Made by a program: the position numbers and the translations under genes. The notes below the pieces were generated by a model that was not told the DNA's origin, made no database searches, and was given only the letters and a program-made list of their open reading frames with translations. From JAABRB01 sp963735025 (GTDB taxonomy: Bacteria > Pseudomonadota > Gammaproteobacteria > Burkholderiales > SG8-39): a stretch of DNA of 64,000 nt. Below are positions 51,122 to 60,701 of this stretch, piece by piece. The stretch's first letter is position 1. Each line of letters starts with the position of its first letter. The stretch spans positions 1-64,000 of the forward strand of contig CAVTJG010000021.1 in NCBI GenBank assembly GCA_963735025.1, written 5' to 3'.

Positions 51122-51678
51122 GCGAGATCCTTCAGCGTTTCGCGCAGCTTGGCGAGCGCGTAGCGCAGCCGGCTCTTGGCCGTCTCGCGCTCGACTCCGG
51201 TCGCGTGCGCGATCTCCTCGACCGAAAGACCGCCCTCCTGCTGCATGAGGAACGCGCTACGTTGCGCTGCCGGCAGCGAATCGATCGCGGCGAGCAGGCG
51301 CCCGGCCAGTTCCTTGCGCTCGAGCATTCGCTCAGGTGGTGGGTCTGCGGAAGGAAAGTCGACGACCGTCTCGAGGGCATCGTCAAAGCTCGTGAGATCG
51401 GCGCGCCCGCGGGAGCGCACGTGATCGAGGAATCGATTGTGGGCAATGGTGTACAGCCAGGTGGTGAAGCGTGCCTTGACTGCATACTCGTGGCGCGCAT
51501 TGATGAGTCGGATCCAGACATCCTGAAACAGTTCCTCTGCCACAGCGGGGTCGCCGGTCTGGCGCCTCAGGTAGCGAAACACCGGCCCCCGATGGCGCTG
51601 GTAGAGGGTGTCGAATGCGCCTGCCTCGCCGTCGCGATAGCGCAGCATCAGTTCCTCGTCGGAAACGCCCTCCTGCAT
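51118..51678 (-). CDS. ECF-family RNA polymerase sigma factor
   Basis: A 186-residue RpoE-like sigma factor. Region 2 spans about 20-90 (FDTLYQRHRGPVFRYLRRQT, AEELFQDVWIRLI, FTTWLYTIAHNRFLDHVRS). Region 4 spans about 128-180 (AAIDSLPAAQRSAFLMQQEG, LSVEEIAHATGVERETAKSR, an HTH). Regions 1 and 3 are absent, as in ECF factors. It is co-transcribed and translationally coupled with the putative anti-sigma gene. The inducing signal and regulon are unknown. Confidence 0.9.
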   Translation of the reverse strand: MQEGVSDEELMLRYRDGEAGAFDTLYQRHRGPVFRYLRRQTGDPAVAEELFQDVWIRLINARHEYAVKARFTTWLYTIAHNRFLDHVRSRGRADLTSFDDALETVVDFPSADPPPERMLERKELAGRLLAAIDSLPAAQRSAFLMQQEGGLSVEEIAHATGVERETAKSRLRYALAKLRETLKDLA

Positions 51679-51794
51679 GCCGCGGCAAGTGTAACGCGAC
51701 GTGCCGGCAACAGGTCGGACGTGACACCTGCCGCATCGGCCCCCCTCGCATGAACGTGTAGGGGGTGTTTTTGGGGTTAAACTGGATCGACACC

Positions 51795-52322
51795 ATGCGA
51801 CTCCACCAGCTCAAGGTCGAATACCGACCGGAGGAAGACCGGCTCCTGATGCGACTCGCCACCGATACGGGTGCGGAGGTGCTGCTGTGGCTGACCCGGC
51901 GTTGCATCGTGCGCCTTTGGCCAGTGCTGCTCAACATGGCCCAGGCAGTCCCCGAAGTTCAGCTCCAGCAGAACCCCGAGGCGCGCAAGGCGCTGCTCGG
52001 GTTCCAGCACGAGAAGGCGATCCAGAAGGCGAACTTCTCCAAGCCCTACGAAGAGGCGGAACGCGAGCGGCCGCTCGGCACGGAGCCGTTGTTGATCACG
52101 CGAATTCAGCCGCGGCGCGACCAGCAGGGCCGCAACGTTCTCGGACTGTTGCCCGCAGCGGGCCAGGGTGTGCACCTGACGCTCGACGAGAGCCTCCTGC
52201 ACGGACTGATGAAGCTTCTGCAGAACGCGGTCCAGAAAAGCGAGTGGAGCATCAATCTCGCGCTGCCGTCGGGGATGGCGCCCGTCGCTGACGTGACCGG
52301 CGGCCATCCGACGATCAATTGA
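51795..52322 (+). CDS. Conserved protein of unknown function
   Basis: A 175-residue soluble protein without signal peptide or membrane segment. It starts MRLHQLKVEYRPEEDRLLMR, and LLWLTRRCIVRLWPVLLNMA suggests a helix next to a beta-rich start. GQGVHLTLDESLLHGLMKLL near 130 resembles a regular alpha/beta pattern. I recall similar short proteins in other betaproteobacteria but no named family. It is divergent from the ECF sigma gene, 116 bases away, and followed by the dRS3-like repeat. Confidence 0.68.
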   Translation: MRLHQLKVEYRPEEDRLLMRLATDTGAEVLLWLTRRCIVRLWPVLLNMAQAVPEVQLQQNPEARKALLGFQHEKAIQKANFSKPYEEAERERPLGTEPLLITRIQPRRDQQGRNVLGLLPAAGQGVHLTLDESLLHGLMKLLQNAVQKSEWSINLALPSGMAPVADVTGGHPTIN

Positions 52323-52366
52323 ACCCGGAGATCGTTCGCCCAAGACCAGCATCGCTGACACACGTC

Positions 52367-52436
52367 ATTCCCGGGAAAGTGGGAATCCGGTTCGCGATTG
52401 ATTCGGCCCGTCGTGGATCCCCGCCTACGCGGGGAT
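52367..52436. repeat. dRS3-like inverted repeat pair
   Basis: ATTCCC-N8-GGGAAT at 52367-52386 exactly fits the dRS3 pattern known from Neisseria. A second palindrome, ATCCCCGC-CTAC-GCGGGGAT, lies at 52417-52436. Together they resemble the common intergenic unit CATTCCCG...GGAATCC...GGATCCCCGCC...GGGGATGA of many proteobacteria. They sit between two convergent genes, where they could also act as terminators, although T-runs are missing. Confidence 0.65.
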
Positions 52437-52454
52437 GACCGAAATCTGGTCTCT

Positions 52455-54353
52455 TTAGACGATCTCCTTCTCGAGCTGTTCCAGCTCGGCCTGCAGCGCC
52501 AGCCATTCCGCCTCGACATTCTCGAGCCGTCCGCTGACGCGGGCCTGATCGCGCAGTGCGGCGGCAACCTCCTCGGGGTCGGCGCCGTTGTAGAAGGATT
52601 CGGATGCAAGCTGGCTCTCGATGCGACCTTTTTCGGCGGTCAGATCCGCCATTTCCCGTTCGAGCCGTCCGATCCGGTTCATGAGCGGTTTCTTTCGCTG
52701 CGCAGTCTGCTGGCGTGCTGCCGCTTCGGCCCGCTTCTGATCGCGCCGCTCGCCGGCTGCCGGCGAACGCATCTTGGCGGGTGCATCGCGTGCCGAGAGC
52801 CAGTCGCGGTAATCGTCGAGATCGCCGTCGAACTCCTGCACGCGGCTGCCGGCAACGAGCATCAGCGAATCGGTCGCGGTGCGCAGCAGGTGGCGGTCGT
52901 GGGAGACCAGGACCATCGCGCCCTCGTACTCCTGCAACGCGAGCGTGAGCGCTTCGCGCATGTCGAGGTCGAGGTGATTCGTCGGCTCGTCCAGCAGCAG
53001 CAGGTTGGGCCGCTGCCAGATCACAAGCGCGAGCGCCAGGCGCGCCCGCTCACCGCCGGAGAATCGTCCGACCGGCGCCAGCGCCATGTCGCCCGAAAAA
53101 TCGAAACTTCCGAGATAGCTCCGCAATTCCTGTTCGCGCGTTGCGGGGTGGACACGCGCCAGATGCTGCAGCGGGCTCTCGTCGGCGCGCAGCTCCTCGA
53201 GCTGGTGCTGCGCGAAATAGCCGACGCGCAGGTTCTTTCCCTCGCTGCGATGCCCAGTCCGCGGTGAGAGTCGGCCTGCCAGTAGCTTGATCAGCGTCGA
53301 TTTCCCTGCGCCGTTGCGTCCGAGAAGGCCGATCCGGGCGCCCGCGGAAATGGTGAGCTTGATCGCGTCGAGGACGAGCGGGCCGTCGTAGCCGACCGCC
53401 GCGTCATCGAGCACGAGAACCGGATCGGGGCTGCCCGGAAAGTCACGGAAATGAAACGTGAAGGGCGAGTCGACGTGCGCCGGCGCGATGCGTTCCATGC
53501 GCTCCAGCGCCTTGATCCGGCTCTGCGCCTGGCGCGCCTTGGTGGCCTTGGCACGGAATCGCGTGACGAATCGCTCGAGCCGCTCGACTTCGCGTTGTTG
53601 CCGCGTACGGAGCGCCTGCTCACGCGCGAGCCGCTCGGCGCGCTGGTCCTCGTAGGCCGAGTAGTTTCCGGTCGCCAGATGCAGTCTCAGGTTCTCGAAC
53701 GAGAGAATTGCGCCGACCGTGGCGTCGAGAAACTCACGGTCGTGGGAAACGAGCAAGAGGGTGCCGCGATAACTCGTGAGCCAGCCCTCGAGCCAGACGA
53801 CGGCGTCCAGGTCCAGGTGGTTGGTGGGCTCGTCGAGCAACAGCAGATCGGAACGGCACATGAGCGCCCGCGCGAGGTTGAGCCGCATGCGCCAACCTCC
53901 GGAGAAATCGCGCACCGGATTGTCGATCTCGGCGGGCCCGAATCCGAGGCCGGCAAGGAGGGCGGCCGCCCGCGCGCGCGCAGCATAGCCGTCAATCACG
54001 CCGTAGCGGTCGTGCAGGTGCGCGAGCCGCTCGCCATCGTTTGCGGCATCGGCCGCGGCGAGTTCGGCCTCGACCGCACGCAGTTCCGCATCGCCGTCGA
54101 TGACGTATTCGATCGCCAGTTGCTCGGTGGCGAGGGATTCCTGGGCGACGTGGGCGACAACCCAGGACGGCGGCACCTCGAGATCGCCGCCATCCGGGTG
54201 CAGATCTCCGGTGAACAGGGCGAACAGGCTCGATTTTCCGCAGCCGTTCGGACCGACGATGCCCACATGCTCGCCGGGAGAAATGCCGAGATCGGCGCCC
54301 TCGAGCAGCAGCTTCGCGCCGCGCCGCAGGCGCAATTTGCGTAGCGTGATCAT
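52455..54353 (-). CDS. ABC-F family ATPase (YheS type)
   Basis: A 632-residue cytoplasmic protein with two ABC ATPase domains and no membrane segments. ABC-F proteins act on ribosomes, often to rescue or modulate translation. Domain 1: GIVGPNGCGKSSLFALFTGD near 32, signature VRDFSGGWRMRLNLARAL near 147. The linker (about 230-300) is Arg-rich and helical. Domain 2: GLLGRNGAGKSTLIKLLAGR near 342, signature FSGGERARLALAL near 430. The C-terminal helical region resembles YheS. The ATG at 54353 has no strong ribosome binding site visible. Confidence 0.92.
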   Translation of the reverse strand: MITLRKLRLRRGAKLLLEGADLGISPGEHVGIVGPNGCGKSSLFALFTGDLHPDGGDLEVPPSWVVAHVAQESLATEQLAIEYVIDGDAELRAVEAELAAADAANDGERLAHLHDRYGVIDGYAARARAAALLAGLGFGPAEIDNPVRDFSGGWRMRLNLARALMCRSDLLLLDEPTNHLDLDAVVWLEGWLTSYRGTLLLVSHDREFLDATVGAILSFENLRLHLATGNYSAYEDQRAERLAREQALRTRQQREVERLERFVTRFRAKATKARQAQSRIKALERMERIAPAHVDSPFTFHFRDFPGSPDPVLVLDDAAVGYDGPLVLDAIKLTISAGARIGLLGRNGAGKSTLIKLLAGRLSPRTGHRSEGKNLRVGYFAQHQLEELRADESPLQHLARVHPATREQELRSYLGSFDFSGDMALAPVGRFSGGERARLALALVIWQRPNLLLLDEPTNHLDLDMREALTLALQEYEGAMVLVSHDRHLLRTATDSLMLVAGSRVQEFDGDLDDYRDWLSARDAPAKMRSPAAGERRDQKRAEAAARQQTAQRKKPLMNRIGRLEREMADLTAEKGRIESQLASESFYNGADPEEVAAALRDQARVSGRLENVEAEWLALQAELEQLEKEIV

Positions 54354-54401
54354 TGGGGCGCAATTATAGGCAAGCCCGGGGTGGGATTCGCAGTGCGCCT
54401 C

Positions 54402-54410
54402 TGATATACT
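54402..54410 (+). promoter_or_regulatory. Extended -10 element upstream of rhlE
   Basis: TGATATACT fits TGnTATAAT and sits about 135 bases before the TTG start of the helicase gene. It implies a long leader, which is common for DEAD-box helicase genes; E. coli rhlE-like and csdA genes have regulated leaders. No clear -35. Confidence 0.42.
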
Positions 54411-54544
54411 CCGCGCAGTTTTTGCTCGACGCCCTCCGGTCTTTTCTCCGTTTGCAGCCCATCTTTCACGCGCTTTCGGACCGCCCGGCGGGCGAGGAGC
54501 GTGTCGTCTCCCTATCCAATTTTTGGCCGTACTAGCCGTATCGC

Positions 54545-56010
<1,466 letters not shown>

Positions 56011-56026
56011 TCGCCGCGGCGATCGG

Positions 56027-56160
56027 TTTTTCCCCTCCTTTCCAAGCGTCAGCCGGGGTTTCGAGAACGTGCCTGCGCACGCTCGAGCCGGCGAACGCCC
56101 GAAGCCTCCGTGCTTAGGGCCGGGTGGGGTCCGCCCGCAGGGCGGGGGGTGGCTTACCCC
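56027..56160 (+). repeat. Multi-hairpin intergenic element, copy B
   Basis: Begins TTTTCCCCTCCTTTCCAAGC, 16 bases after the corrected rhlE stop, and aligns along its whole length with copy A at 34928-35057. Hairpins: TCGAG..CGTGC-CTGC-GCACG-CTCGA (56061-56086), GCCC-G-AAGC-CTCCGT-GCTT-A-GGGC (56097-56120) and CCGCCC-GCA-GGGCGG (56131-56145). Several stem pairs are swapped relative to copy A yet still pair. It lies between convergent rhlE and the SDR gene. Confidence 0.75.
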
Positions 56161-56166
56161 AATTCT

Positions 56167-56928
56167 TTACACACACCGCGCTCCATCGACTTCGACACAG
56201 ACGCCGCTCACCATTGCGGCTTCGTCCGAGGCGAGGAACAGACACGCATTCGCGACATCTAGCGGCGTCGAGAAGCGCCCGAGGGGAATCGTCGCGAGAA
56301 AGCGCGCCTTGGCTTCCGGCGTGAGCGCGCCGCCGGCGAAATCTGCAGAGAGCGCGGTCTCCGGACTGAACACCGGATTCACGCAGTTGACGCGAATCTT
56401 GTCCGGTCCGAACTCGGCGGCCATCGATTTCGACATGATGATTACCGCGCCCTTCGAGCTGTTGTAGATGGTGAGCCCGGGCCGCGGCCGCACGCCGGCG
56501 GTCGACGCGATCTGCACGAAGCTGCCGCCGCCCTGCTTGCGGAAAACGGGGATGCAGTGCATCGCAGAGAGGTAGATGCTCTTCACGTTCACGGCGTAGG
56601 CCCGGTCGAACTCCGCCTCCGTGCACTCCAGCATCGGCTTGTTGCGATGTGTCCAGCCGGCGTTGTTGACGCAGGTGTCGATCCGGCCGAATCGTTCGAC
56701 CGCCGCGCCGACGATCTTCTTCCATCCCGCGTCGGTTGCGACGTCCGCCTGCACGAAGTGCGCCGTGCCGCCGGACTGGCGAACGGCGCTCGCCACGCGT
56801 TCGCCGGCCTCGGCGCTGATGTCATTGGCGAGGACCTGTGCGCCCTCTTCGGCAAAACGAGCGGCGATGCCCGCTCCGAATCCCGACCCCGCACCCGTCA
56901 CGATTGCGACCTTGCCTTTCAGTCTCAT
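56167..56928 (-). CDS. Short-chain dehydrogenase/reductase
   Basis: A 253-residue classical SDR oxidoreductase using NAD(P). VTGAGSGFGAGIAARFAEEG near 10-29 is the cofactor loop (TGxxxGxG), NNAGW near 88 is the stabilising motif, and YNSSKGA near 155 carries the catalytic Tyr and Lys; the Ser is in IASTAG near 141. An Asp at the end of beta-2 (ANDIS) suggests NAD preference. The substrate is unknown. The gene upstream, 10 bases away on the same strand, encodes a GNAT-like protein. Confidence 0.88.
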   Translation of the reverse strand: MRLKGKVAIVTGAGSGFGAGIAARFAEEGAQVLANDISAEAGERVASAVRQSGGTAHFVQADVATDAGWKKIVGAAVERFGRIDTCVNNAGWTHRNKPMLECTEAEFDRAYAVNVKSIYLSAMHCIPVFRKQGGGSFVQIASTAGVRPRPGLTIYNSSKGAVIIMSKSMAAEFGPDKIRVNCVNPVFSPETALSADFAGGALTPEAKARFLATIPLGRFSTPLDVANACLFLASDEAAMVSGVCVEVDGARCV

Positions 56929-56938
56929 GGCTCCCCCT

Positions 56939-58072
56939 TCAGTTCTGGTGCTTGAACGGCGAGCGATCGTTCAGCTCGTCGATGTAGTGCTCGATGCCGC
57001 GCGCCTCGCGCGCGAGAAATTCGCCGATGGCGTCGGCAAAGCGCGGGTGACGCAACCAGTGCGCGGACCAGGTTTCGACCGGGAGAAACCCGCGCGAGAG
57101 CTTGTGCTCGCCCTGCGCGCCGCCCTCGAAGAGCCGGATCCCCCGGTCGATGCAGAACTCCATTGTCTGGTAGTAGCAGACCTCGAAATGCAATGCCGGC
57201 AGAAAACCCAGCGCTCCCCAATACCGACCGTAGAGCACGTCCTCGGTGAACACGTTCAGCGCAGCGGCGAAGGGCATCCCGTCCCGCTCGGCGACCACGA
57301 GCAGGACGTTCTCGGGGAGGGTCGCGCCGAGTTGCTCGAAAAATGCGAGATTCAGGTACGGGGTCGAGTAGTGTGCGCGGTACGTGCGGTTGTAGCAGCG
57401 CGTGAAAAAGACCCATTCGTCGTGCCCGATCTCGCTTCCCACGAGGTGCCGGAAGCGCATGTCCGCCGCGCGCGCCTTGCGCCGCTCCTGGCGGATCTTC
57501 TTGCGCTTTGCGTGGGAGAGCGTCGCCAGAAATTCCTCGAAATCGCGATAGCCCGGGTTCTGCCAGTGGAACTGCACGCCCCGTCGCAGCATCATCCCGG
57601 CGGCTTCCATTGCGCGTGCCTCCGCTTCCGGTGGATACAGCACGTGCAGCGACGAGGTCTGGCGCGCGAGTTCCAGCGCGGTGCCGATGAGGAGGGCACG
57701 CGTCGAATCGTCGCGGGCGAGCAGGCGCGAGCCGGTCACGGGAGAGAAGGGGACCGCCGAAAGCAGCTTCGGATAATAGGTCAGTCCGTGCCGCTCGTAG
57801 GCGTCTGCCCACGCCCAGTCGAACACATACTCGCCGTAGGAATGCGACTTGAGGTAGAGAGGCATGATCCCTTCGACTCGCTCCTCACGGGTCACGACCA
57901 GGAACTGCGGCAACCACCCGGTCTCTTCGCACGCGCAACGCGTCTCGTGCAATGCGGCAAATATCTCGCGACGCAGAAACGGATGGCCGGATGCGAGGGC
58001 GTTCCACTCCGTGGCGGGTATGTCCGCAAGGCTATCCACCACGCGGAGCACGGGCTCGGTTGCGCGCTTCAC
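56939..58072 (-). CDS. GNAT-superfamily protein of the DUF482 (COG3146) type
   Basis: A 377-residue cytoplasmic protein. The sequence shows the FemX-like/GNAT double-domain pattern: SGHPFLRREIFAALHETRCA near 29, MPLYLKSHSYGEYVFDWAWA near 70, and RKKIRQERRKAR near 190. The C-terminal CYNRTYRAHYSTPYLNLAFF and ALHFEVCYYQTMEFCIDRGI are strongly conserved in DUF482. Members are thought to be peptidogalycan/aminoacyl-type transferases, but the reaction is not established. It is followed by the SDR gene and divergent from glnB. Confidence 0.85.
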   Translation of the reverse strand: MKRATEPVLRVVDSLADIPATEWNALASGHPFLRREIFAALHETRCACEETGWLPQFLVVTREERVEGIMPLYLKSHSYGEYVFDWAWADAYERHGLTYYPKLLSAVPFSPVTGSRLLARDDSTRALLIGTALELARQTSSLHVLYPPEAEARAMEAAGMMLRRGVQFHWQNPGYRDFEEFLATLSHAKRKKIRQERRKARAADMRFRHLVGSEIGHDEWVFFTRCYNRTYRAHYSTPYLNLAFFEQLGATLPENVLLVVAERDGMPFAAALNVFTEDVLYGRYWGALGFLPALHFEVCYYQTMEFCIDRGIRLFEGGAQGEHKLSRGFLPVETWSAHWLRHPRFADAIGEFLAREARGIEHYIDELNDRSPFKHQN

Positions 58073-58230
58073 GCCGGTCCGACGATAGGCGGGACGCGCG
58101 ACAGAGCGGGATTGCGATTTGCCCGTACGGCGTGGATGCAGATCGGGATTCCCCGGATCATGGTCGCGTCATTATTGGGGAACCGGGCGACCGAGACAAG
58201 CGCGGAGGGACGGAGGATCTCACCGTCGTT

Positions 58231-58239
58231 TGCTATACT
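58231..58239 (+). promoter_or_regulatory. Extended -10 element of glnB
   Basis: TGCTATACT lies 31 bases before the glnB ATG, giving a short leader. No sigma-54 consensus (TGGCAC-N5-TTGC) was seen in the gap, so expression looks constitutive. Confidence 0.5.
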
Positions 58240-58269
58240 GATCGCGCCAGAACACTCGGAGCCTGCGGC

Positions 58270-58608
58270 ATGAAGAAGATCGAAGCGGTGATCAAGCCTT
58301 TCAAGCTCGATGAAGTGCGCGAGGCGCTCGCCGAGGTGGGCGTTACCGGGTTGACCGTGACCGAGGTGAAGGGGTTTGGCCGGCAGAAGGGCCATACCGA
58401 GCTGTATCGGGGCGCGGAGTACGTCGTCGATTTTCTGCCCAAGGTGAAGATCGAGGTCGTTGTGACCGACGAGATGGTCGATCGAACGATCGAAGCGATG
58501 ATCAAGGCCGCGCGCACCGGAAAGATCGGCGACGGGAAGATCTTCGTCACCGGCATCGATCAGGTCGTGCGAATTCGCACCGGCGAGACCAACGAAGCGG
58601 CGATTTGA
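58270..58608 (+). CDS. glnB: Nitrogen regulatory protein P-II
   Basis: A 112-residue trimeric signal protein that reports nitrogen and energy status (2-oxoglutarate, ATP/ADP) to GlnD, GlnE and NtrB. The uridylylated Tyr51 sits in the T-loop GAEYVVDFLPKVK. TGKIGDGKIFV near residue 83 is the second family signature. MKKIEAVIKPFKLDEVREAL is the usual start. It is not linked to amtB, so it is GlnB rather than GlnK by context. Convergent with the Smr gene. Confidence 0.97.
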   Translation: MKKIEAVIKPFKLDEVREALAEVGVTGLTVTEVKGFGRQKGHTELYRGAEYVVDFLPKVKIEVVVTDEMVDRTIEAMIKAARTGKIGDGKIFVTGIDQVVRIRTGETNEAAI

Positions 58609-58609
58609 A

Positions 58610-59164
58610 CTAGCCTCGCAGCAGGACCAGCAGCGCACCGCTCCCGCCCTGTGTCGCCGGCGCCTGGCAGAACGCCAGCACCTCGGAGCGACGTGCGAGC
58701 CATCCGCGAACCCTGCCTTTGAGCACCGGCTCGCGGTTGACGGACCCCAGCCCCTTGCCGTGCACTACCCGCACGCACCGATGGCCACGTCGCAGACAGC
58801 TGCCCAGGAATTCGGTGAGCGCCAGGTGAGCCTCCGGTTGCCGCATGCCGTGGAGATCCAGCTCGGCCTGGACGACCCAATGACCACGGCGCAGCTTGCG
58901 CAGTGCCTGACGCGAGACGCCAGCCTGCACGTAGCTCGCTTCTTCGCCCGTCTCCAGCCGCGCGTCCGGATCGAACCCTCCGACGGTGCTTTCCGCCAGC
59001 GCGTCGTACTCGTCCAGCAGTGACTGTACGGGCACGGGAGGCAGCGTCTGCCGTCCGGGTCGGTGGTGACGATCGCTGGGAGGGAGCGGCACTGCGTCCC
59101 GCACGGCCTCGTGGAAGAGACTGCGGTCCTCGTCCGTGACGCGAGATTCGCGCGGGCGTTTCAT
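58610..59164 (-). CDS. Smr (MutS2 C-terminal-like) domain protein
   Basis: A 184-residue protein. The N-terminal half is charged and disordered-looking. The C-terminal Smr domain begins LDLHGMRQPEAHLALTEFLG near 105, with the VVHGKGLGS near 137 motif, LDLHG and HGKG being the two hallmarks. Smr domains often nick nucleic acid or cleave mRNA at stalled ribosomes; for this stand-alone form the role is not proven. The frame continues upstream through trxB, but MKRPRESRVTDEDRSLF is the family start, 29 bases after the trxB stop. Confidence 0.87.
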   Translation of the reverse strand: MKRPRESRVTDEDRSLFHEAVRDAVPLPPSDRHHRPGRQTLPPVPVQSLLDEYDALAESTVGGFDPDARLETGEEASYVQAGVSRQALRKLRRGHWVVQAELDLHGMRQPEAHLALTEFLGSCLRRGHRCVRVVHGKGLGSVNREPVLKGRVRGWLARRSEVLAFCQAPATQGGSGALLVLLRG

Positions 59165-59193
59165 GCTGTCCTCGACGCGGCGGGCGTTGAGCG

Positions 59194-60165
59194 TCAGTGC
59201 AGGCTCTCCAGATATTTCTCGGCGTCGAGCGCCGCCATGCAGCCCGTGCCGGCGCTCGTCACTGCCTGACGGTAGACGTGATCCTGGACATCCCCGGCGG
59301 CAAACACGCCCGGCACGCTCGTGGCGGTCGCATTCCCTTCCAGCCCGCCGGCGGTGATGATGTACCCATTCTTCATTTCCAGCTGCCCGGCGAAGATCTC
59401 GGTGTTCGGGGTATGGCCGATCGCGATGAACACGCCCTGCGCCTCGATCGTTTCGGCGGGGCCAGTGCCGACAGGCTTGATACGGATGGCATTCACGCCC
59501 TTCGCGTCCCCCAGCACTTCGTCGAGCACGTGGTTCCACTTCGTCGTGATGTTCGGCTTCTCGAACAACTTCTTCTGCATGATCTTTTCGGCCCGCAGGG
59601 TGTCGCGACGGTGCACGAGCGTGACCTTGCGAGCGATGTTCGCAAGGTAGAGTGATTCCTCGACCGCCGTGTTCCCGCCGCCGATGACCACCACGTCCTG
59701 GCCGCGATAGAAGAAGCCGTCGCACGTCGCACAGGCCGAGACGCCCTTGCCCATGTAGCGCTTCTCCGACTCGATTCCGAGATATTTCGCGGAGGCGCCG
59801 GTGGCGATGATCAACGCATCGCAGGTGTAGGTGCTGCTGTCGCCTTCGAGACGGAACGGTTTCTCCTGCAGGTGAACAGTGTGAATCTGGTCGAACACGA
59901 TTTTCGTTTCGAACCGCTCGGCATGCTTCTGGAATCGCTCCATCAGCTCGGGGCCCTGGACGCCCTCCCAATCCGCCGGCCAGTTGTCGACATCCGTCGT
60001 GGTGGTGAGCTGGCCGCCCGGTGCGATACCGGTGATCAGCACGGGGCTGAGGTTCGCGCGCGCGGCGTAGACCGCTGCCGTGTACCCGGCCGGTCCGGAC
60101 CCGAGAATGAGCAGCTTGCAGTGCTTGATAGCGGTCTTGCTGGATTGAATGGATTGGTCCGACAT
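59194..60165 (-). CDS. trxB: Thioredoxin-disulfide reductase
   Basis: A 323-residue cytoplasmic FAD enzyme passing electrons from NADPH to thioredoxin. LILGSGPAGYTAAVYAARAN near 19-38 binds FAD, ACATCDGFFYRG near 142 has the CATC redox disulfide, VVIGGGNTAVEESLYLANI near 159 binds NADPH, and GVFAAGDVQDHVYRQAVTSA near 289 is the final FAD motif. The MSDQSIQSS start matches homologues. It forms an operon with the Smr gene; its substrate gene trxA is at 4.4 kb. Confidence 0.96.
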   Translation of the reverse strand: MSDQSIQSSKTAIKHCKLLILGSGPAGYTAAVYAARANLSPVLITGIAPGGQLTTTTDVDNWPADWEGVQGPELMERFQKHAERFETKIVFDQIHTVHLQEKPFRLEGDSSTYTCDALIIATGASAKYLGIESEKRYMGKGVSACATCDGFFYRGQDVVVIGGGNTAVEESLYLANIARKVTLVHRRDTLRAEKIMQKKLFEKPNITTKWNHVLDEVLGDAKGVNAIRIKPVGTGPAETIEAQGVFIAIGHTPNTEIFAGQLEMKNGYIITAGGLEGNATATSVPGVFAAGDVQDHVYRQAVTSAGTGCMAALDAEKYLESLH

Positions 60166-60210
60166 GGTTCGAAAGTTGCAGGGAAAAGGGGGTCTGGAGC
60201 GCCGAATACC

Positions 60211-60216
60211 GATTAT
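60211..60216 (-). promoter_or_regulatory. Consensus -10 hexamer for trxB
   Basis: On the - strand the sequence is TATAAT, about 46 bases upstream of the trxB ATG. The -35 region is poor (CCAGTG at the 17-base position). A short GTGC/GCAC inverted repeat lies next to it. Confidence 0.45.
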
Positions 60217-60273
60217 ATCCTTAGTGCATCGGCGCACTGGCTAGAGGTTACGTGAGGAAATTCTTGTAAGCGG

Positions 60274-60302
60274 TTGTTTTATTGAAAATCCCGGGCTATA
60301 CT
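60274..60302 (+). promoter_or_regulatory. Strong sigma-70 promoter in the trxB/Crp-family gene gap
   Basis: TTGTTT (60274-60279), 17-base spacer, TATACT (60297-60302). Expected start of transcription near 60309, nearly 400 bases before the Crp-family ATG at 60702. The transcript is therefore either a very long leader or a separate small RNA. Confidence 0.58.
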
Positions 60303-60308
60303 CCAAAC

Positions 60309-60660
60309 TGGACGGGAATTTGGTCTTCGCAGCGGGGTGTCGAGATGCGGCCAACGTGCCGGCGCGAAGACCGTAGGCAGCACCGGATTGTCCGGGAAAG
60401 TAGTGCGCGCGCTGCAAATGCCGATGGCATGCCGAGATGCATGCCAGACGCTTAGCGCGGGGTCGCTTCGAGTACGTAACCGGACGGTCGTCGCAGTGCA
60501 GGCGCACGTAAGCGAGCAGGCTCGAGCGTGCGAACGCGCATCCTGGGCGTTTCTGCATGCGGCATGGATGCTGTCTGCACGCGCAACGTGCGCGAGGTTT
60601 GCCGCCTCTTGCGGAGCTGCGAGGCTCCGCGGGTGAATGGCCGGGCTGTTCTGTTACCAT
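60309..60660 (+). ncRNA. Possible structured leader or small RNA upstream of the Crp-family gene
   Basis: Within the 536-base gap 60166-60701, downstream of the promoter, GGTCTTCGC (60322-60330) and GCGAAGACC (60364-60372) form a perfect nine-pair stem with a 33-base loop. CCGGA-TTG-TCCGG follows, and GCATGCC repeats nearby. No conserved signature of RNase P, SRP, tmRNA or 6S RNA was found. The end point is a guess, since no U-rich terminator was recognised. Confidence 0.35.
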
Positions 60661-60701
60661 AAGTCCATCGGGGACGATGGGCGCCGATAGGGGAGAGCGA
60701 T

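Noticed and set aside
58073..58269. Sigma-54 promoter before glnB
   Set aside because: No TGGCAC-N5-TTGC motif; an extended -10 element is a better explanation.
60309..60700. Known housekeeping RNA (RNase P, SRP, tmRNA or 6S)
   Set aside because: None of the conserved sequence signatures of these RNAs is present; it is kept only as a weak candidate structured transcript.
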